The notes under the pieces are model-generated. The model was not told where the DNA came from. It made no database searches and saw nothing but the letters and a program-made list of their open reading frames with translations. Positions 47,891-56,689 of a stretch of 64,000 nucleotides of DNA are shown piece after piece. The stretch comes from Motilibacter peucedani. GTDB taxonomy: Bacteria; Actinomycetota; Actinomycetes; Motilibacterales; Motilibacteraceae. Positions within the stretch are counted from its first letter, which is position 1. Every line of letters begins with the position of its first letter. The position numbers and the translations under genes were made by a program. The stretch spans positions 310,001-374,000 of the forward strand of contig NZ_RBWV01000011.1 in the NCBI RefSeq assembly GCF_003634695.1. The letters are read 5' to 3'.

Positions 47891-47932
47891 TGTTGCCGGG
47901 TGTTGCATGGTGTTGCAGGTTGTGGCTAGAGT
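47891..47932 (+). promoter_or_regulatory. 10-bp tandem repeats overlapping a promoter
   Basis: TGTTGC recurs at 47891, 47901 and 47911 with a fourth degenerate copy TGTGGC at 47921, an exact 10-bp period. Within it are a -35-like TTGCAT (47904-47909), a 17-bp spacer and a -10 TAGAGT (47927-47932). The start codon at 47939 is 6 bases later, so the mRNA is probably leaderless. The period of one helical turn puts all repeats on one face of the DNA, suggesting cooperative regulator binding. Confidence 0.65.
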
Positions 47933-47938
47933 GCAGCC

Positions 47939-48364
47939 ATGATGGCAACTCGAGAGACCCGACCCCTGCTCGTCCTCATCGCCGGTCCTTACCGGTCAGG
48001 CACGGGCGACGACCCGGACAGGCTGGCCGCCAACCTGGCGAGCCTCGAGGAGGCGGCGTGGCCCGTGTTCCGCACCGGTCACGTGCCGATGATCGGCGAG
48101 TGGGTCGCCCTGCCGGTGCTGCGCGGCGCGGGCGGCACGTCTGTCGCCGACCCGGTCGCGGGCGAGGTCATGTACCCCACCGCGGAGCGTCTCCTGGCGC
48201 ACTGCGACGCGGTCCTGCGGCTCCCCGGCGCGAGTGGGGGAGCCGACCAGGACGTCGCGATCGCGCAGGAACGCGGAATCCCCGTGTGGTACTCGCTCGA
48301 GGAGGTGCCGGGCTACCGCGCCGCTGCCGGCGACCCGGTCTTCGAGCCGGTCGGCGTCAGCTGA
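47939..48364 (+). CDS. DUF4406-like, deoxyribosyltransferase-fold protein
   Basis: Protein of 141 residues with a nucleoside 2-deoxyribosyltransferase-like Rossmann fold as in DUF4406. Motifs are LIAGPYRSGTGDDP at the N-terminus and a later LPGASGGADQDVAIA, followed by GIPVWYSLEEV. It probably binds a nucleotide-like ligand. Reaction unknown. It starts at ATG 47939 (or 47942). Its stop overlaps the convergent SGNH hydrolase gene by 8 bases. Confidence 0.72.
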   Translation: MMATRETRPLLVLIAGPYRSGTGDDPDRLAANLASLEEAAWPVFRTGHVPMIGEWVALPVLRGAGGTSVADPVAGEVMYPTAERLLAHCDAVLRLPGASGGADQDVAIAQERGIPVWYSLEEVPGYRAAAGDPVFEPVGVS

Positions 48365-49256
48365 CGGGCCCGAGGGTCGCCAGCGCGCGGACGACGTGGC
48401 GGACCAGCAGGACCTGGCCCTCGAGGGTCGGGTGCACGCCGTCCGGCAGCCAGAACGAGTCCTCGACCTGCACAGGAGGGCCGACCAGGTCGGGCAGCGC
48501 GGCGGCCAGGGCGGCGAGGGTCTCCTCGAGGTCGGCGCTGCTGAAGCGGGTCGGCGCGCCGTCGGGAGCGGTCGCCTCGTAGCGCGCGTCGTCCATGGGC
48601 GGGGGCGCGAGCGCGACGAAGCGCGCCTGCGCCTCCTGCTCGGCCAGTGCCTTGAGCGCCAGCATGTTGCGCCGCGTCTCCTCCGGGCTGACCGTGCGCA
48701 CGTCGGCAACGGCGCCCTGGCGTCGGCCGTCGTTGGTGCCGAGCATCGTGATGACGCACGTCGGCCGCTCGCGCACCGCCAGGTCGAACATCGCGATCGT
48801 CTCGTTGGTCGTCGCCGCGCTGACAGCGAGGTTCGCGACGCTGGCGGGAGCTCCCCCGGGCAGCGCGTCGAGGCACGCGGCCAGCAGGGTCGCCCAGCCG
48901 AGGCTGTCGGCGGTGATCGAGTCGCCGAGCACGACGACGCGCTGCCCCGTCGCGGCAGGCACGCGGTCGAGGTCGGCGGCGAAGCCCTCGTCGGCGAGCA
49001 GCTGCGCCGCGGCCTCGGCCACTGCCCGCGCGTGCTGCGCGCGGATGTCGCGCAGCTGCTCGGGCGTGCAGCCGACGAAGTGGGCGTCGAGCACCAGCGC
49101 GAGCTCCGCGTCGAGCCCGACCATGGCGTGGAGCGGCAGCCGGCTGTAGTGCGTGTAGCGCGCGATGGTGGCCGCGTCGAGCCAGGCCGGGGCACCGTTG
49201 CCGCGGCCCGGCAGCGGCGCGGGCGCGCTCGACCGGTCGGTCGTCTCGTCGAGCAC
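48357..49256 (-). CDS. SGNH/GDSL hydrolase (esterase)
   Basis: Cytoplasmic SGNH-family esterase of 299 residues. An N-terminal extension of about 100 residues precedes the GDSI block (VVVLGDSITADS, catalytic serine). The block III equivalent is GTND (TMLGTNDGR), and the catalytic Asp/His are in LPDGVHPT. Position at the end of a sugar ABC operon next to a GH120 enzyme suggests deacetylation of imported sugar, for example acetylated xylo-oligosaccharide; that is inference. GTG or ATG starts further upstream are not needed; ATG 49256 follows the permease stop by 6 bases. Confidence 0.82.
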   Translation of the reverse strand: MLDETTDRSSAPAPLPGRGNGAPAWLDAATIARYTHYSRLPLHAMVGLDAELALVLDAHFVGCTPEQLRDIRAQHARAVAEAAAQLLADEGFAADLDRVPAATGQRVVVLGDSITADSLGWATLLAACLDALPGGAPASVANLAVSAATTNETIAMFDLAVRERPTCVITMLGTNDGRRQGAVADVRTVSPEETRRNMLALKALAEQEAQARFVALAPPPMDDARYEATAPDGAPTRFSSADLEETLAALAAALPDLVGPPVQVEDSFWLPDGVHPTLEGQVLLVRHVVRALATLGPVS

Positions 49257-49262
49257 GGCTCG

Positions 49263-50087
49263 TCAGCCCTTGACCGAGCCCTGCAGCAGCGCGGTGACGA
49301 ACTGGCGCTGGAACAGCAGGAAGACGGCGAGCGTGGGGGCGAGGATGAGCACTGATCCCGCGCACAGCAGGGGGATGTCGGTGCCGTACTGGCCCTGGAA
49401 CGCCCCGAGGGCGCCGGCCATCGTGCGCTTGGTCGGGTCGTCGACCAGCACGATCGCCAGCAGGAACTGGTTCCAGGTCCACAGGAACAGCAGCAGCCCC
49501 AGCGACGAGAGCGCCGGCACGGCTAGCGGCACCTGGATGCGCCAGAACTGCTGCCACAGGTTGGCGCCGTCGACGCTGGCCGCCTCCGAGAGCTCCTGCG
49601 GCACGTTGACGAAGTGCGCCCGCATCCACAGCACCGAGAACGGCATGAACAGCCCGATCAGCGGGAGGATGATCGCCCACCGCGTGTTGAGGAGCCCCAT
49701 GTCCCGGACCTGGTAGTAGAGCGGGGTGAGGATGCCCTCGAAGGGCAGCGTGAGCCCGAGGACGAACAGCAGGAACACCGCCCGGTGCCCGGGCATCCGC
49801 AGGTGGCCGAACGCGTACCCGGCCATGGTGCCGAGCAGCAGCGAGGCCGGGACGACGCCCGCGACGATGAGCAGGCTCGAGAGCAGCAGCGTGCCCATGT
49901 GGGCAGCCTCGAAGGCGTCGGCGAAGTTGCCCCAGTGCGGGCTGTCCGGCCACGAGATGCCCTCGGGGTAGGTGCCCGGCTCGTGCAGCGCGGTGACCAC
50001 CAGGCTGACGAAGGGCAGCACCGTGATGACCATGAGCAGGACGAGCAGCACTCGGCCGACGAGGGCCTCGCGACGCTGGACGATCAT
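49263..50087 (-). CDS. sugar ABC permease, MalG type
   Basis: Permease of 274 residues with six membrane helices. The EAA-type loop is present as ELSEAASVDGANLWQQFWRI. It is the second permease of a binding-protein-dependent sugar importer. It overlaps the MalF-type gene by 4 bases (ATGA). No ATPase gene is adjacent, so a shared MsiK-like ATPase elsewhere in the genome is likely. Confidence 0.93.
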   Translation of the reverse strand: MIVQRREALVGRVLLVLLMVITVLPFVSLVVTALHEPGTYPEGISWPDSPHWGNFADAFEAAHMGTLLLSSLLIVAGVVPASLLLGTMAGYAFGHLRMPGHRAVFLLFVLGLTLPFEGILTPLYYQVRDMGLLNTRWAIILPLIGLFMPFSVLWMRAHFVNVPQELSEAASVDGANLWQQFWRIQVPLAVPALSSLGLLLFLWTWNQFLLAIVLVDDPTKRTMAGALGAFQGQYGTDIPLLCAGSVLILAPTLAVFLLFQRQFVTALLQGSVKG

Positions 50088-51031
50088 TCGTCGCGCTCCT
50101 TGGTGAGCCACTGGACGGGGAGGACGCAGGCGAGCACCAGCAGCATCAGGGCCACGCCCAGCGCGGAGGCCTGGCCGACCTGCCGCTCGGTGAAGGCGAG
50201 GTAGAAGATCTCGAGCCCGGGGACCATGCTCGAGTTGCCGGGTCCGCCCTGCGTCGAGATGTAGATGATGTCGAAGCTCGCCAGCGCGGCGATGACCGTC
50301 ACGGTGACGCAGACGCCGATCTCCTGGCGCAGCGCCGGCAGCGTGATGGAGACGAACTCGCGCACGGCGCCCGCGCCGTCGAGGCGGGCGGCCTCGTAGA
50401 GCGACGGGTCGATCTTCGTCATGCCGGCCAGCAGGAGCAGCGTGCAGAGGCCCAGCAGCACCCAGGCGCCGATGACGCCGACCGCAGGCAGGGCGAAGGT
50501 GAAGTCGCCGAGCCAGGCGCGGGTGACGCCACCCAGGCCCACCCAGCCCAGCACCTGGTTGACGAAGCCGGTCGACGAGAGCAGCCAGCTCCAGACGATG
50601 CCGGCGGCGACCAGCGGGATGACCTGCGGGAGGAACAGCACCGTACGCGCCACGACCGCGAGCCTGCTGGCGGCGATCGCGCGGATGGAGGTCGCGATGA
50701 GCAGGCCGAGCAGCACCGGCACCGCGCTGAAGAAGACGATGAGCTTGAACGCGTTGAGGATCGAGTGCGAGAGCACCGAGTCCGTGAACAGCCTGCTGTA
50801 GTTCTTCAGGCCGACGTAGGTGGAAGCGCCCACGCCGTCCCAGTCGTAGAGCGAGTACTGCACGCTCACGACCATCGGCCGGAGCACGAAGACCGCGTAG
50901 ACCAGCAGCGCGGGAGCGACGAACAGCCACCCGGTCCAGCGGGCGCGCCCGCCACGACGCCGCCGCCGCGGGGCCGGTGCGGACGCCGTGGTCGGCGCCG
51001 CACCGCCCGCCTGCTGCGTCTGCGAGCTCAC
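50084..51031 (-). CDS. sugar ABC permease, MalF type
   Basis: Permease of 315 residues with a positively charged, Ala/Pro-rich N-terminus and six helices. The EAA loop reads SLYEAARLDGAGAVREFVSI. It starts one base after the binding-protein stop. It pairs with the MalG-type protein to form the sugar channel. Confidence 0.93.
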   Translation of the reverse strand: MSSQTQQAGGAAPTTASAPAPRRRRRGGRARWTGWLFVAPALLVYAVFVLRPMVVSVQYSLYDWDGVGASTYVGLKNYSRLFTDSVLSHSILNAFKLIVFFSAVPVLLGLLIATSIRAIAASRLAVVARTVLFLPQVIPLVAAGIVWSWLLSSTGFVNQVLGWVGLGGVTRAWLGDFTFALPAVGVIGAWVLLGLCTLLLLAGMTKIDPSLYEAARLDGAGAVREFVSITLPALRQEIGVCVTVTVIAALASFDIIYISTQGGPGNSSMVPGLEIFYLAFTERQVGQASALGVALMLLVLACVLPVQWLTKERDE

Positions 51032-51032
51032 G

Positions 51033-52466
51033 TCAGCGCTTCAGCTGGGACTGGTAGTCCTTCTGCACCGCCGCGAGCATGCCGTCGCCGGTCTGCTGAC
51101 CGCCGACCATCTTCTGCAGGTTCGGCGTCCAGCTCTTGGCGTAGATCGCTCCTGTGGCGTTGGCGATGAAGTCCATGGCGCCGTTGTCCTGACCGATCTT
51201 CGCGCCCGCCTCGAGGGTGGCCGCCGTGACGGTGCCCTCCTTCACCGGGGGCATGAAGGCGTCGGCCGGGCCCATGGGGTGCGAGCCGCCGACCTCGACG
51301 TCGATGGTCCGTGCCTTGTCGTTCGTCGCGACCCAGTTGAGGAAGAACGCGGCGCAGTCAGGGTGCTTGGCCTTCGCGCCGATGCCGTAGGTCAGCGGGG
51401 CCGACATGGCCGCCTGCTTGCCACCGGCCTGGACCGGAGGCATGAGGAAGAAGCCGACGTTGCCGGCCATCTGCTTGTCGAGGTTGCCCGACTCCCAGTC
51501 GCCGTCGAAGATGAACAGGCTCTTGCCGCCGATGAAGCGGCTCATCATCGCCGCGTAGTCCATAGAGTTGACGTCCTTGGCGAAGTAGCCCGACTTGATC
51601 CAGCCCTGCAGGTGCTGCGCGGCCTGCTTGTTGGTGTCGGTGTCGATCGTGGCGCCCTGCTTGTTGAAGATCCAGTCGTTGATGGGACCCGCCGGGCCGT
51701 AGGCCGCCATGAGGTTCTGCAGCGGGAAGGCGAAGCCGCCCGTGGCACCGCCGTTGAACTGCGCGATGGGCGTGATGCCGGCCGCCTTCGCCTTGCCCAG
51801 CAGGGCGTCGAAGTCCGCGAGGGTCTTCGGAGCCTCGGTCATGCCGATCTGCGCGGCGAGCTTCTTGTTGTAGAAGATGCCGGTCATGCTGAAGTTCAAG
51901 CCGTTGGCGTAGAGCGGGCCGGAGCCGCGGCTGCCGTCGTCGGAGACGCGCAGCTGCTCGAGCTGCGAGGCCGGCCACTGGTCCCACCCGAAGGCCTTGG
52001 CGTAGTCGTCGAGGTCGAGCAGCAGCTTGTCCTTCGCCAGCTCGGACATCTGCGGCAGGCGCATGAGGTCGGGGGCGTTGTCGGCCAGCGTGCGCGGTGC
52101 GTTCTGCGTGATCACCGCGAACTGGTCCTCGCGGATGTCCCACGTGACGTTGGGGAACTGCTTGGTGAACTCGTCGGTCAGCGCCTTCGGCAGCGGGAAG
52201 CCGGTCTCGAAGTAGCCGCTCATGGTGACCGGCGCCGTGCCGCACGACGGGGTCGCGCTGGCCGCGCCGACCGTGCTGGTGGCACCACCACTGGCGCCAC
52301 CCGCCGCGCTGCTGGGCGCGGCGTCGCTGGAGGAGTCGCTGCCGGGACCGCCGCAGGCGGCGGTGAGGGCCAGCGAGAGCACCGCCACCGCGCCGAGCCG
52401 CCACCGTCGACCCTGGGACGGGGCACGGCGTCGACCCATCGACGCTGCGAGCTGACGAGCAGGCAT
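51033..52466 (-). CDS. sugar ABC substrate-binding lipoprotein
   Basis: Extracellular binding protein of 477 residues (SBP_bac_1 class). A signal peptide with a twin-arginine-like basic start (GRRWRLG) ends in a lipobox with AACGG (cysteine near 38), then a Ser/Ala/Gly linker. The core includes NVTWDIREDQ and FIFDGDWESGN. ATG 52466 is supported by AAGGAG 6 bases upstream. Specificity cannot be read, but the locus points to xylo-oligosaccharides. A LacI operator lies at 52567. Confidence 0.92.
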   Translation of the reverse strand: MPARQLAASMGRRRAPSQGRRWRLGAVAVLSLALTAACGGPGSDSSSDAAPSSAAGGASGGATSTVGAASATPSCGTAPVTMSGYFETGFPLPKALTDEFTKQFPNVTWDIREDQFAVITQNAPRTLADNAPDLMRLPQMSELAKDKLLLDLDDYAKAFGWDQWPASQLEQLRVSDDGSRGSGPLYANGLNFSMTGIFYNKKLAAQIGMTEAPKTLADFDALLGKAKAAGITPIAQFNGGATGGFAFPLQNLMAAYGPAGPINDWIFNKQGATIDTDTNKQAAQHLQGWIKSGYFAKDVNSMDYAAMMSRFIGGKSLFIFDGDWESGNLDKQMAGNVGFFLMPPVQAGGKQAAMSAPLTYGIGAKAKHPDCAAFFLNWVATNDKARTIDVEVGGSHPMGPADAFMPPVKEGTVTAATLEAGAKIGQDNGAMDFIANATGAIYAKSWTPNLQKMVGGQQTGDGMLAAVQKDYQSQLKR

Positions 52467-52566
52467 TCGGACTCCTTCGACCGGCGACCAGGGAGGTGCG
52501 CCGGAGGGGGTCCACCGGCGCCGCTGCCCGCAGTCAAGCACAGCGGAGCGCCGTCGCCAAGACCTT

Positions 52567-52582
52567 CTACAAAAGCACTTCG
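52567..52582. promoter_or_regulatory. LacI operator copy 1 (ABC operon)
   Basis: CTACAAAAGCACTTCG lies 101 bases before the binding-protein gene. It shares 14 of 16 positions with the site at 53681 upstream of lacI itself. The core AAGCACTT is near-symmetrical, as for LacI-family sites. Confidence 0.7.
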
Positions 52583-52610
52583 ATCTGCAACCGAGCTGTG
52601 ACATCCCGGC

Positions 52611-53618
52611 TCACGAGGGCACTGTGCCGGTCGTCCCCCTCGTGACCAGCGAGCAGTCGAGGACGGTCACCGTCCGCGGCGCGCGCGGGTCGGCCATCCG
52701 GCTCAGCAGCAGGCGTACGGCTGCGGCCCCCGACTCCGCGAACGGCTGCGCCACGGTGGTGAGGCCGGCCGCGCTGGCCGCGGGCCCGTCGTCGTATCCC
52801 ATGACCGAGACGTCCTCGGGCACCCGCAGGGACAGGTCGCGGGCGGCGTGCAGCGCACCCACCGCCAACTCGTCGTAGTGGGCCATCACGGCGGTGGGCC
52901 GCTCGTCCGCCGACAGCAGCTCGTGCGCCGCCTGCCGGGCCTGCTCCGCAGTCGGTCCGGACGCGGCGACGTGCAGCGTGGTGCCGCCGTGCCGGTCGAG
53001 CGCGTCGCGGAAGCCGTCGAGCCGCTGGCGGGCCTGGGAGTCGTAGTCGGACTCCTGGCGCTCGGTGAGGTAGCCGATGCGCCGGTGGCCCAGCGCCAGC
53101 AGGTGCTCGGCCGCCGTCGCGCCGCCGCGGAAGTCGTCGGTCACGACCACGCTGAACAGCTCGCTGCGCGCGTCGACGAGCACCGTGGGCATGCCCCGCT
53201 CGAGCAGGCGGCGCTCGACCGCCTCCTCGATCCGCTCCCCCATGACGACGATGCCGTCGAGCTGCCCGCGGATCGCCGACGCGGCCAGCGCCGGCGAGGT
53301 GGCTGCGGCCGCCGACGGGATGTCGATGACCCGCGTCTCCTGCCCGGTGTCGCGCAGGGCGGTCAGCACGCCGGTCAGCCGGGCGTAGTAGGAGGCGTAG
53401 GCGGTGAAGGGGGCGAGGATGCCGATGCAGCCGGCGCCGCGGCGGGCCTGCGAGACGGCCGCGGGCTTGGGCACGAAGCCGAGGCGGTCGGCCGCCGAGA
53501 GCACGCGCTCGCGCGTCGCGGCGCTGACCCGGTCGGGCCGGTTGAGCGCGTTCGAGACGGTCGAGATGCTCACCCCGGCGTCGTGCGCCACGTCGTAGAT
53601 CGTGACCTGCTTCGTCAT
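52611..53618 (-). CDS. LacI-family transcriptional repressor
   Basis: Repressor of 335 residues. The N-terminal helix-turn-helix and hinge are canonical (VTIYDVAHDAGVSISTVSNA, then RPDRVSAATRERV). The rest is a periplasmic-binding-like sugar-sensing domain. Two near-identical operator sequences lie upstream of this gene and upstream of the ABC operon, indicating autoregulation. The inducer is probably a sugar released by the locus, such as xylose or xylobiose. Confidence 0.93.
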   Translation of the reverse strand: MTKQVTIYDVAHDAGVSISTVSNALNRPDRVSAATRERVLSAADRLGFVPKPAAVSQARRGAGCIGILAPFTAYASYYARLTGVLTALRDTGQETRVIDIPSAAAATSPALAASAIRGQLDGIVVMGERIEEAVERRLLERGMPTVLVDARSELFSVVVTDDFRGGATAAEHLLALGHRRIGYLTERQESDYDSQARQRLDGFRDALDRHGGTTLHVAASGPTAEQARQAAHELLSADERPTAVMAHYDELAVGALHAARDLSLRVPEDVSVMGYDDGPAASAAGLTTVAQPFAESGAAAVRLLLSRMADPRAPRTVTVLDCSLVTRGTTGTVPS

Positions 53619-53680
53619 GACCTGGGCCCTCTCGCGGCGCTCGACGGACGGCGTGCCGCGCGGAGCCCGGCAGCGAGACC

Positions 53681-53696
53681 CTACAGAAGCACTTCT
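53681..53696. promoter_or_regulatory. LacI operator copy 2 (lacI gene)
   Basis: CTACAGAAGCACTTCT contains the inverted repeat AGAAG-CA-CTTCT. It lies 63 bases before the lacI start, overlapping a TAGGGT -10-like hexamer on the minus strand (plus-strand ACCCTA at 53678-53683). Confidence 0.72.
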
Positions 53697-53718
53697 ACGA
53701 GGGGGCGCGCTGCTGCCG

Positions 53719-54549
53719 TCAGGCGGGGTAGTCCGTGCCCACGCTGGTCCGCTCCCAAGCCGCCAGCTCGGCGAGCTGGGCGTCGAACACGCCGCGGATG
53801 GCGCTCAGCGCGTCGGAGCCGAGCATGAGCAGCGCCGGCGGCTCGTCGGCCTCGACCGCCGCGATGATGGCCTGTGCCGCGCGAGCCGGGTCGCCGGGCT
53901 GCGTGCCGTGGGCAGTGTCGTGCTCCTTGCGCCGCTTGCCCGCCGTCTCGGCGTAGTCGTCGATGGGCGTGGCGGCCTGCTGGAGCGAGCGGCCCGCGAA
54001 GTCGGTGCGGAAGCCGCCCGGCTCCACGACCACCACGGAGATGCCGAGCGGCGCCAGCTCCTTGCGCAGCGAGCCGGACAGCCCCTCGAGCGCCGACTTC
54101 GTCGCCGCGTAGTAGCCGGAGCCCGGAGGGCAGACGCGGGCGCCGATCGAGGAGATGTTGACGATGGCGCCGCTGCGGCGGGCGCGCATGCCGGGCAGCA
54201 CGGCCTTGATGAGCGCGACGGGGCCGAAGACGTTGGTGGCGAACAGCGCCGCCACGTCGGCGTCGTCACCCTCCTCGACCGCCGCGCGGTAGCCGTAGCC
54301 GGCGTTGTTGACCAGCACCTCGATGCCGGCGAAGCGCTCCTCGCCGGCGCGTACGGCTGCGGCCACCTGCTCGTGGTCGGTGACGTCGAGCGCCACCGCC
54401 AGAGCGGTGTCCGGGTACGCGTCGGCGAGCTCCCGCACAGACCCCGGGTCGCGGGCGGTGACCACGGCGTTGTGGCCCGCCTCGAGGACCGCGCGGGCGA
54501 GGTCGCGCCCGAGCCCGGTCGAGCTGCCGGTGATGAGCCAGGTCGCCAT
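53719..54549 (-). CDS. SDR-family oxidoreductase
   Basis: Short-chain dehydrogenase of 276 residues. Motifs are TGSSTGLG, NNAGYGYRAA, ISSIGA (serine) and YYAATKSALEG. Closely similar in type to the SDRs at 26047 and 43568. It is 20 bases downstream of the GH120 gene and probably co-transcribed with it. ATG 54549 has GAGGACG upstream. Its role in the sugar locus is unclear. Confidence 0.9.
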   Translation of the reverse strand: MATWLITGSSTGLGRDLARAVLEAGHNAVVTARDPGSVRELADAYPDTALAVALDVTDHEQVAAAVRAGEERFAGIEVLVNNAGYGYRAAVEEGDDADVAALFATNVFGPVALIKAVLPGMRARRSGAIVNISSIGARVCPPGSGYYAATKSALEGLSGSLRKELAPLGISVVVVEPGGFRTDFAGRSLQQAATPIDDYAETAGKRRKEHDTAHGTQPGDPARAAQAIIAAVEADEPPALLMLGSDALSAIRGVFDAQLAELAAWERTSVGTDYPA

Positions 54550-54569
54550 GGTCGTCCTCTCCTCGTGCG

Positions 54570-56543
54570 TCACCAGACGCGCAGGCGCGCCTCGCCACCG
54601 GCCAGCGAGGTGAGCGGGCCCGCGGGGTAGCTGCTGGCGGCGTCCTTGCGCTCGCCGGTGAGGTCGGCGTCGACGACGAGCGGGCTGCCGTCGCGCTCCT
54701 CGAAGTCGGCGTCCACGAAGCGCGTGCGCTCGAGGTCGGCCGAGGTGACGACCCCGACGCGTACGCCGTCGAAGCCCTGCGGCAGCTGCAGCTGCAGGTA
54801 GACCTCGGTCCCCTCGTCGACGACCTCGAGCGAGGCGTCGCCGTCGAGCACGAGCGGGCTCGACTCGCCGTCAGAGGCGCGAGCCCCTGCGGCGTAGACG
54901 TTGTCGCGCAGGTAGACCGGCTGCTTCACGCCGGGGAAGCGCTGGTGGTCGCCGGCCGGCTGGGCGTCGACGCGTGCGAGGTACTCGTCGAAGCTCGTGG
55001 GGTGGCCGTCGAACACGGCGGTGCCGTGCCCGACCGGGCCCTGGAACGGGAAGCCGTCGGGGGCGTAGGCGTGGTCGACGTCGCCGCCGAGGAAGACGTT
55101 GCCGATGAAGCGGTCGTCCCCGCCGTAGATCACCGCGTAGCCGGCGACCTGCGTGCTGTGGGGAACGTGGTACGGCGTGGCTCGGTCCCACACCGGCTCC
55201 CACCGCAGCGTCCCGCCGAACAGGTTGTTGACGAACGCGCCGCCCTGGCTGAAGGACTCGAACGACACGGGCGAGGCGAGCACGTTGTGGTCGACGACGT
55301 AGGGGCCGTGGCTGACCTCGACGAACAGGTCGCGGTTGTTGCGGTAGAAGACGTTGCGCGAGATGCGGGTGCCCTGCGTCTCCCAGTCCAGCCAGGTGCC
55401 CAGCGAGCAGTCGTGGATGCGGTTGTGGACGATCTCCACGTCGATCGCGGCGTGGAGCTTGATGCCGCCGATCTCGTAGCCGTAGAACTCGCGCTTGAGC
55501 GCGATGTGGTGGATGTGGTTGTCCTCGATGGTCGAGAACACGCAGCCGAGGTGGCCCACGATGCCGTTCTGGCCGCAGTCGTAGATCTCGTTGCGGCGCA
55601 CCACGTGCGAGCCCACGTGCTCCCGGTCCCACCCGATGTGGCGGGCGGAGAAGACCGACTCGAGCTGGTACTGGTAGCCCGGCTTGTCGCCGCGGGTGGT
55701 CGCGAAGTTGTGGCCGGTCGATGCCTCCTTGCCCAGGGAGACGGCCGAGCACTTGGCGTCGTGGATGACGTTGTCCTCGATGACCCAGCCCTTGGCCCAG
55801 TTGGGGCCGATGAGACCCGGCTGGTCGGCCGTCGGCGGGGTCCACGGGCACGCCGCCTGCGCCAGCTCGAAGCCGCGCACGGTGATGAAGTCGATGTGGT
55901 GCTCGGTGGGGTAGAAGACCGAGCGGCGCACGTTGATCTCGACCAGCTCGGCGTTGGGGTCGGCCCCCTGGAAGTTGGCCCAGATCGTGGTGGCGTCGTC
56001 GGCCACCTCGGCGTACCAGACGAAGCGGGTCTGCTCGGGGTCGCGCACCTGGTCGGGCAGGCCGGTCCAGTTGTCGACGACCTCGGCGCGCACCGGCGGG
56101 TCGGCGACCTCGTCGGCCGAGAGCACCTCGTAGAAGCTCTTGCCGTTGAGGTAGACGTCGCCGAGGTGCTTGCGGCGCGACTCGCCCTCGGGGTGGACGA
56201 CCCAGTCGCCGACGAGCTCCTCGGCGTAGGGGTTGAAGTCGCCGAAGAGCGTGTTGGGCACGGTGACGCGCCAGACGCTGCCCCCGGCCTGCTCCCACCC
56301 GGTGACCTGCTCCGAGCCCTTGATCGCCACGTGCTCTCCGGGCGCGGCCAGGTAGGTGATCCGGCGCCGGTCGCTCAGGCCGCCGCGGCGCGGCCGCACC
56401 CACTCGCGGTAGACGCCCCCGTGGACGACGACCGTGTCACCGGCCCGGGCGAGGTCCGCCGCACGCTGGATGGTGCGGAGCGGCTGGTCCTCGGCCCCGG
56501 AGGCCGAGTCGGAACCGGTCGTCGCGACGTGCAGGGCAGCCAT
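54570..56543 (-). CDS. GH120 beta-xylosidase
   Basis: Glycoside hydrolase family 120 enzyme of 657 residues, a right-handed parallel beta-helix. It is very similar to the Thermoanaerobacterium XylC beta-xylosidase as I recall it. Conserved pieces include AQAACPWTPPTADQPGLIG, IGGIKLHAAIDV and STQVAGYAVIYGGDDRF. The catalytic pair fits: D386 in GTWLDWETQG and E409 in LFVEVSHGP, exactly 23 residues apart as in XylC (D382/E405). No signal peptide, so it acts on imported oligosaccharide. ATG 56543 gives the expected short N-terminus (MAALHVATTGSD). Confidence 0.88.
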   Translation of the reverse strand: MAALHVATTGSDSASGAEDQPLRTIQRAADLARAGDTVVVHGGVYREWVRPRRGGLSDRRRITYLAAPGEHVAIKGSEQVTGWEQAGGSVWRVTVPNTLFGDFNPYAEELVGDWVVHPEGESRRKHLGDVYLNGKSFYEVLSADEVADPPVRAEVVDNWTGLPDQVRDPEQTRFVWYAEVADDATTIWANFQGADPNAELVEINVRRSVFYPTEHHIDFITVRGFELAQAACPWTPPTADQPGLIGPNWAKGWVIEDNVIHDAKCSAVSLGKEASTGHNFATTRGDKPGYQYQLESVFSARHIGWDREHVGSHVVRRNEIYDCGQNGIVGHLGCVFSTIEDNHIHHIALKREFYGYEIGGIKLHAAIDVEIVHNRIHDCSLGTWLDWETQGTRISRNVFYRNNRDLFVEVSHGPYVVDHNVLASPVSFESFSQGGAFVNNLFGGTLRWEPVWDRATPYHVPHSTQVAGYAVIYGGDDRFIGNVFLGGDVDHAYAPDGFPFQGPVGHGTAVFDGHPTSFDEYLARVDAQPAGDHQRFPGVKQPVYLRDNVYAAGARASDGESSPLVLDGDASLEVVDEGTEVYLQLQLPQGFDGVRVGVVTSADLERTRFVDADFEERDGSPLVVDADLTGERKDAASSYPAGPLTSLAGGEARLRVW

Positions 56544-56657
56544 GCGTACGTGGGCCTTCCGGACGATGCCTCGCACCGCGCCCTTCGGGACGACCCCGAC
56601 GGTGGGTGCCTGTGCCTCCCATTCGACCACGCCGCGCGGGGCCCCAGCAGGGGGGCC

Positions 56658-56676
56658 CGCGCGGGGGGCCCGCGCG
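56658..56676 (-). terminator. GC hairpin downstream of the AKR gene
   Basis: CGCGCGGG-GGG-CCCGCGCG forms an 8-bp perfect stem. It lies in the 146-base gap between the aldo/keto reductase stop and the GH120 start, so it may end the reductase transcript. No U-tract. Confidence 0.5.
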
Positions 56677-56689
56677 TGGGTCCGGCGAT

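Noticed and set aside
53719-53956. Plus-strand frames around the SDR gene as small genes
   Set aside because: They mirror the SDR coding sequence and lack starts with ribosome binding sites.
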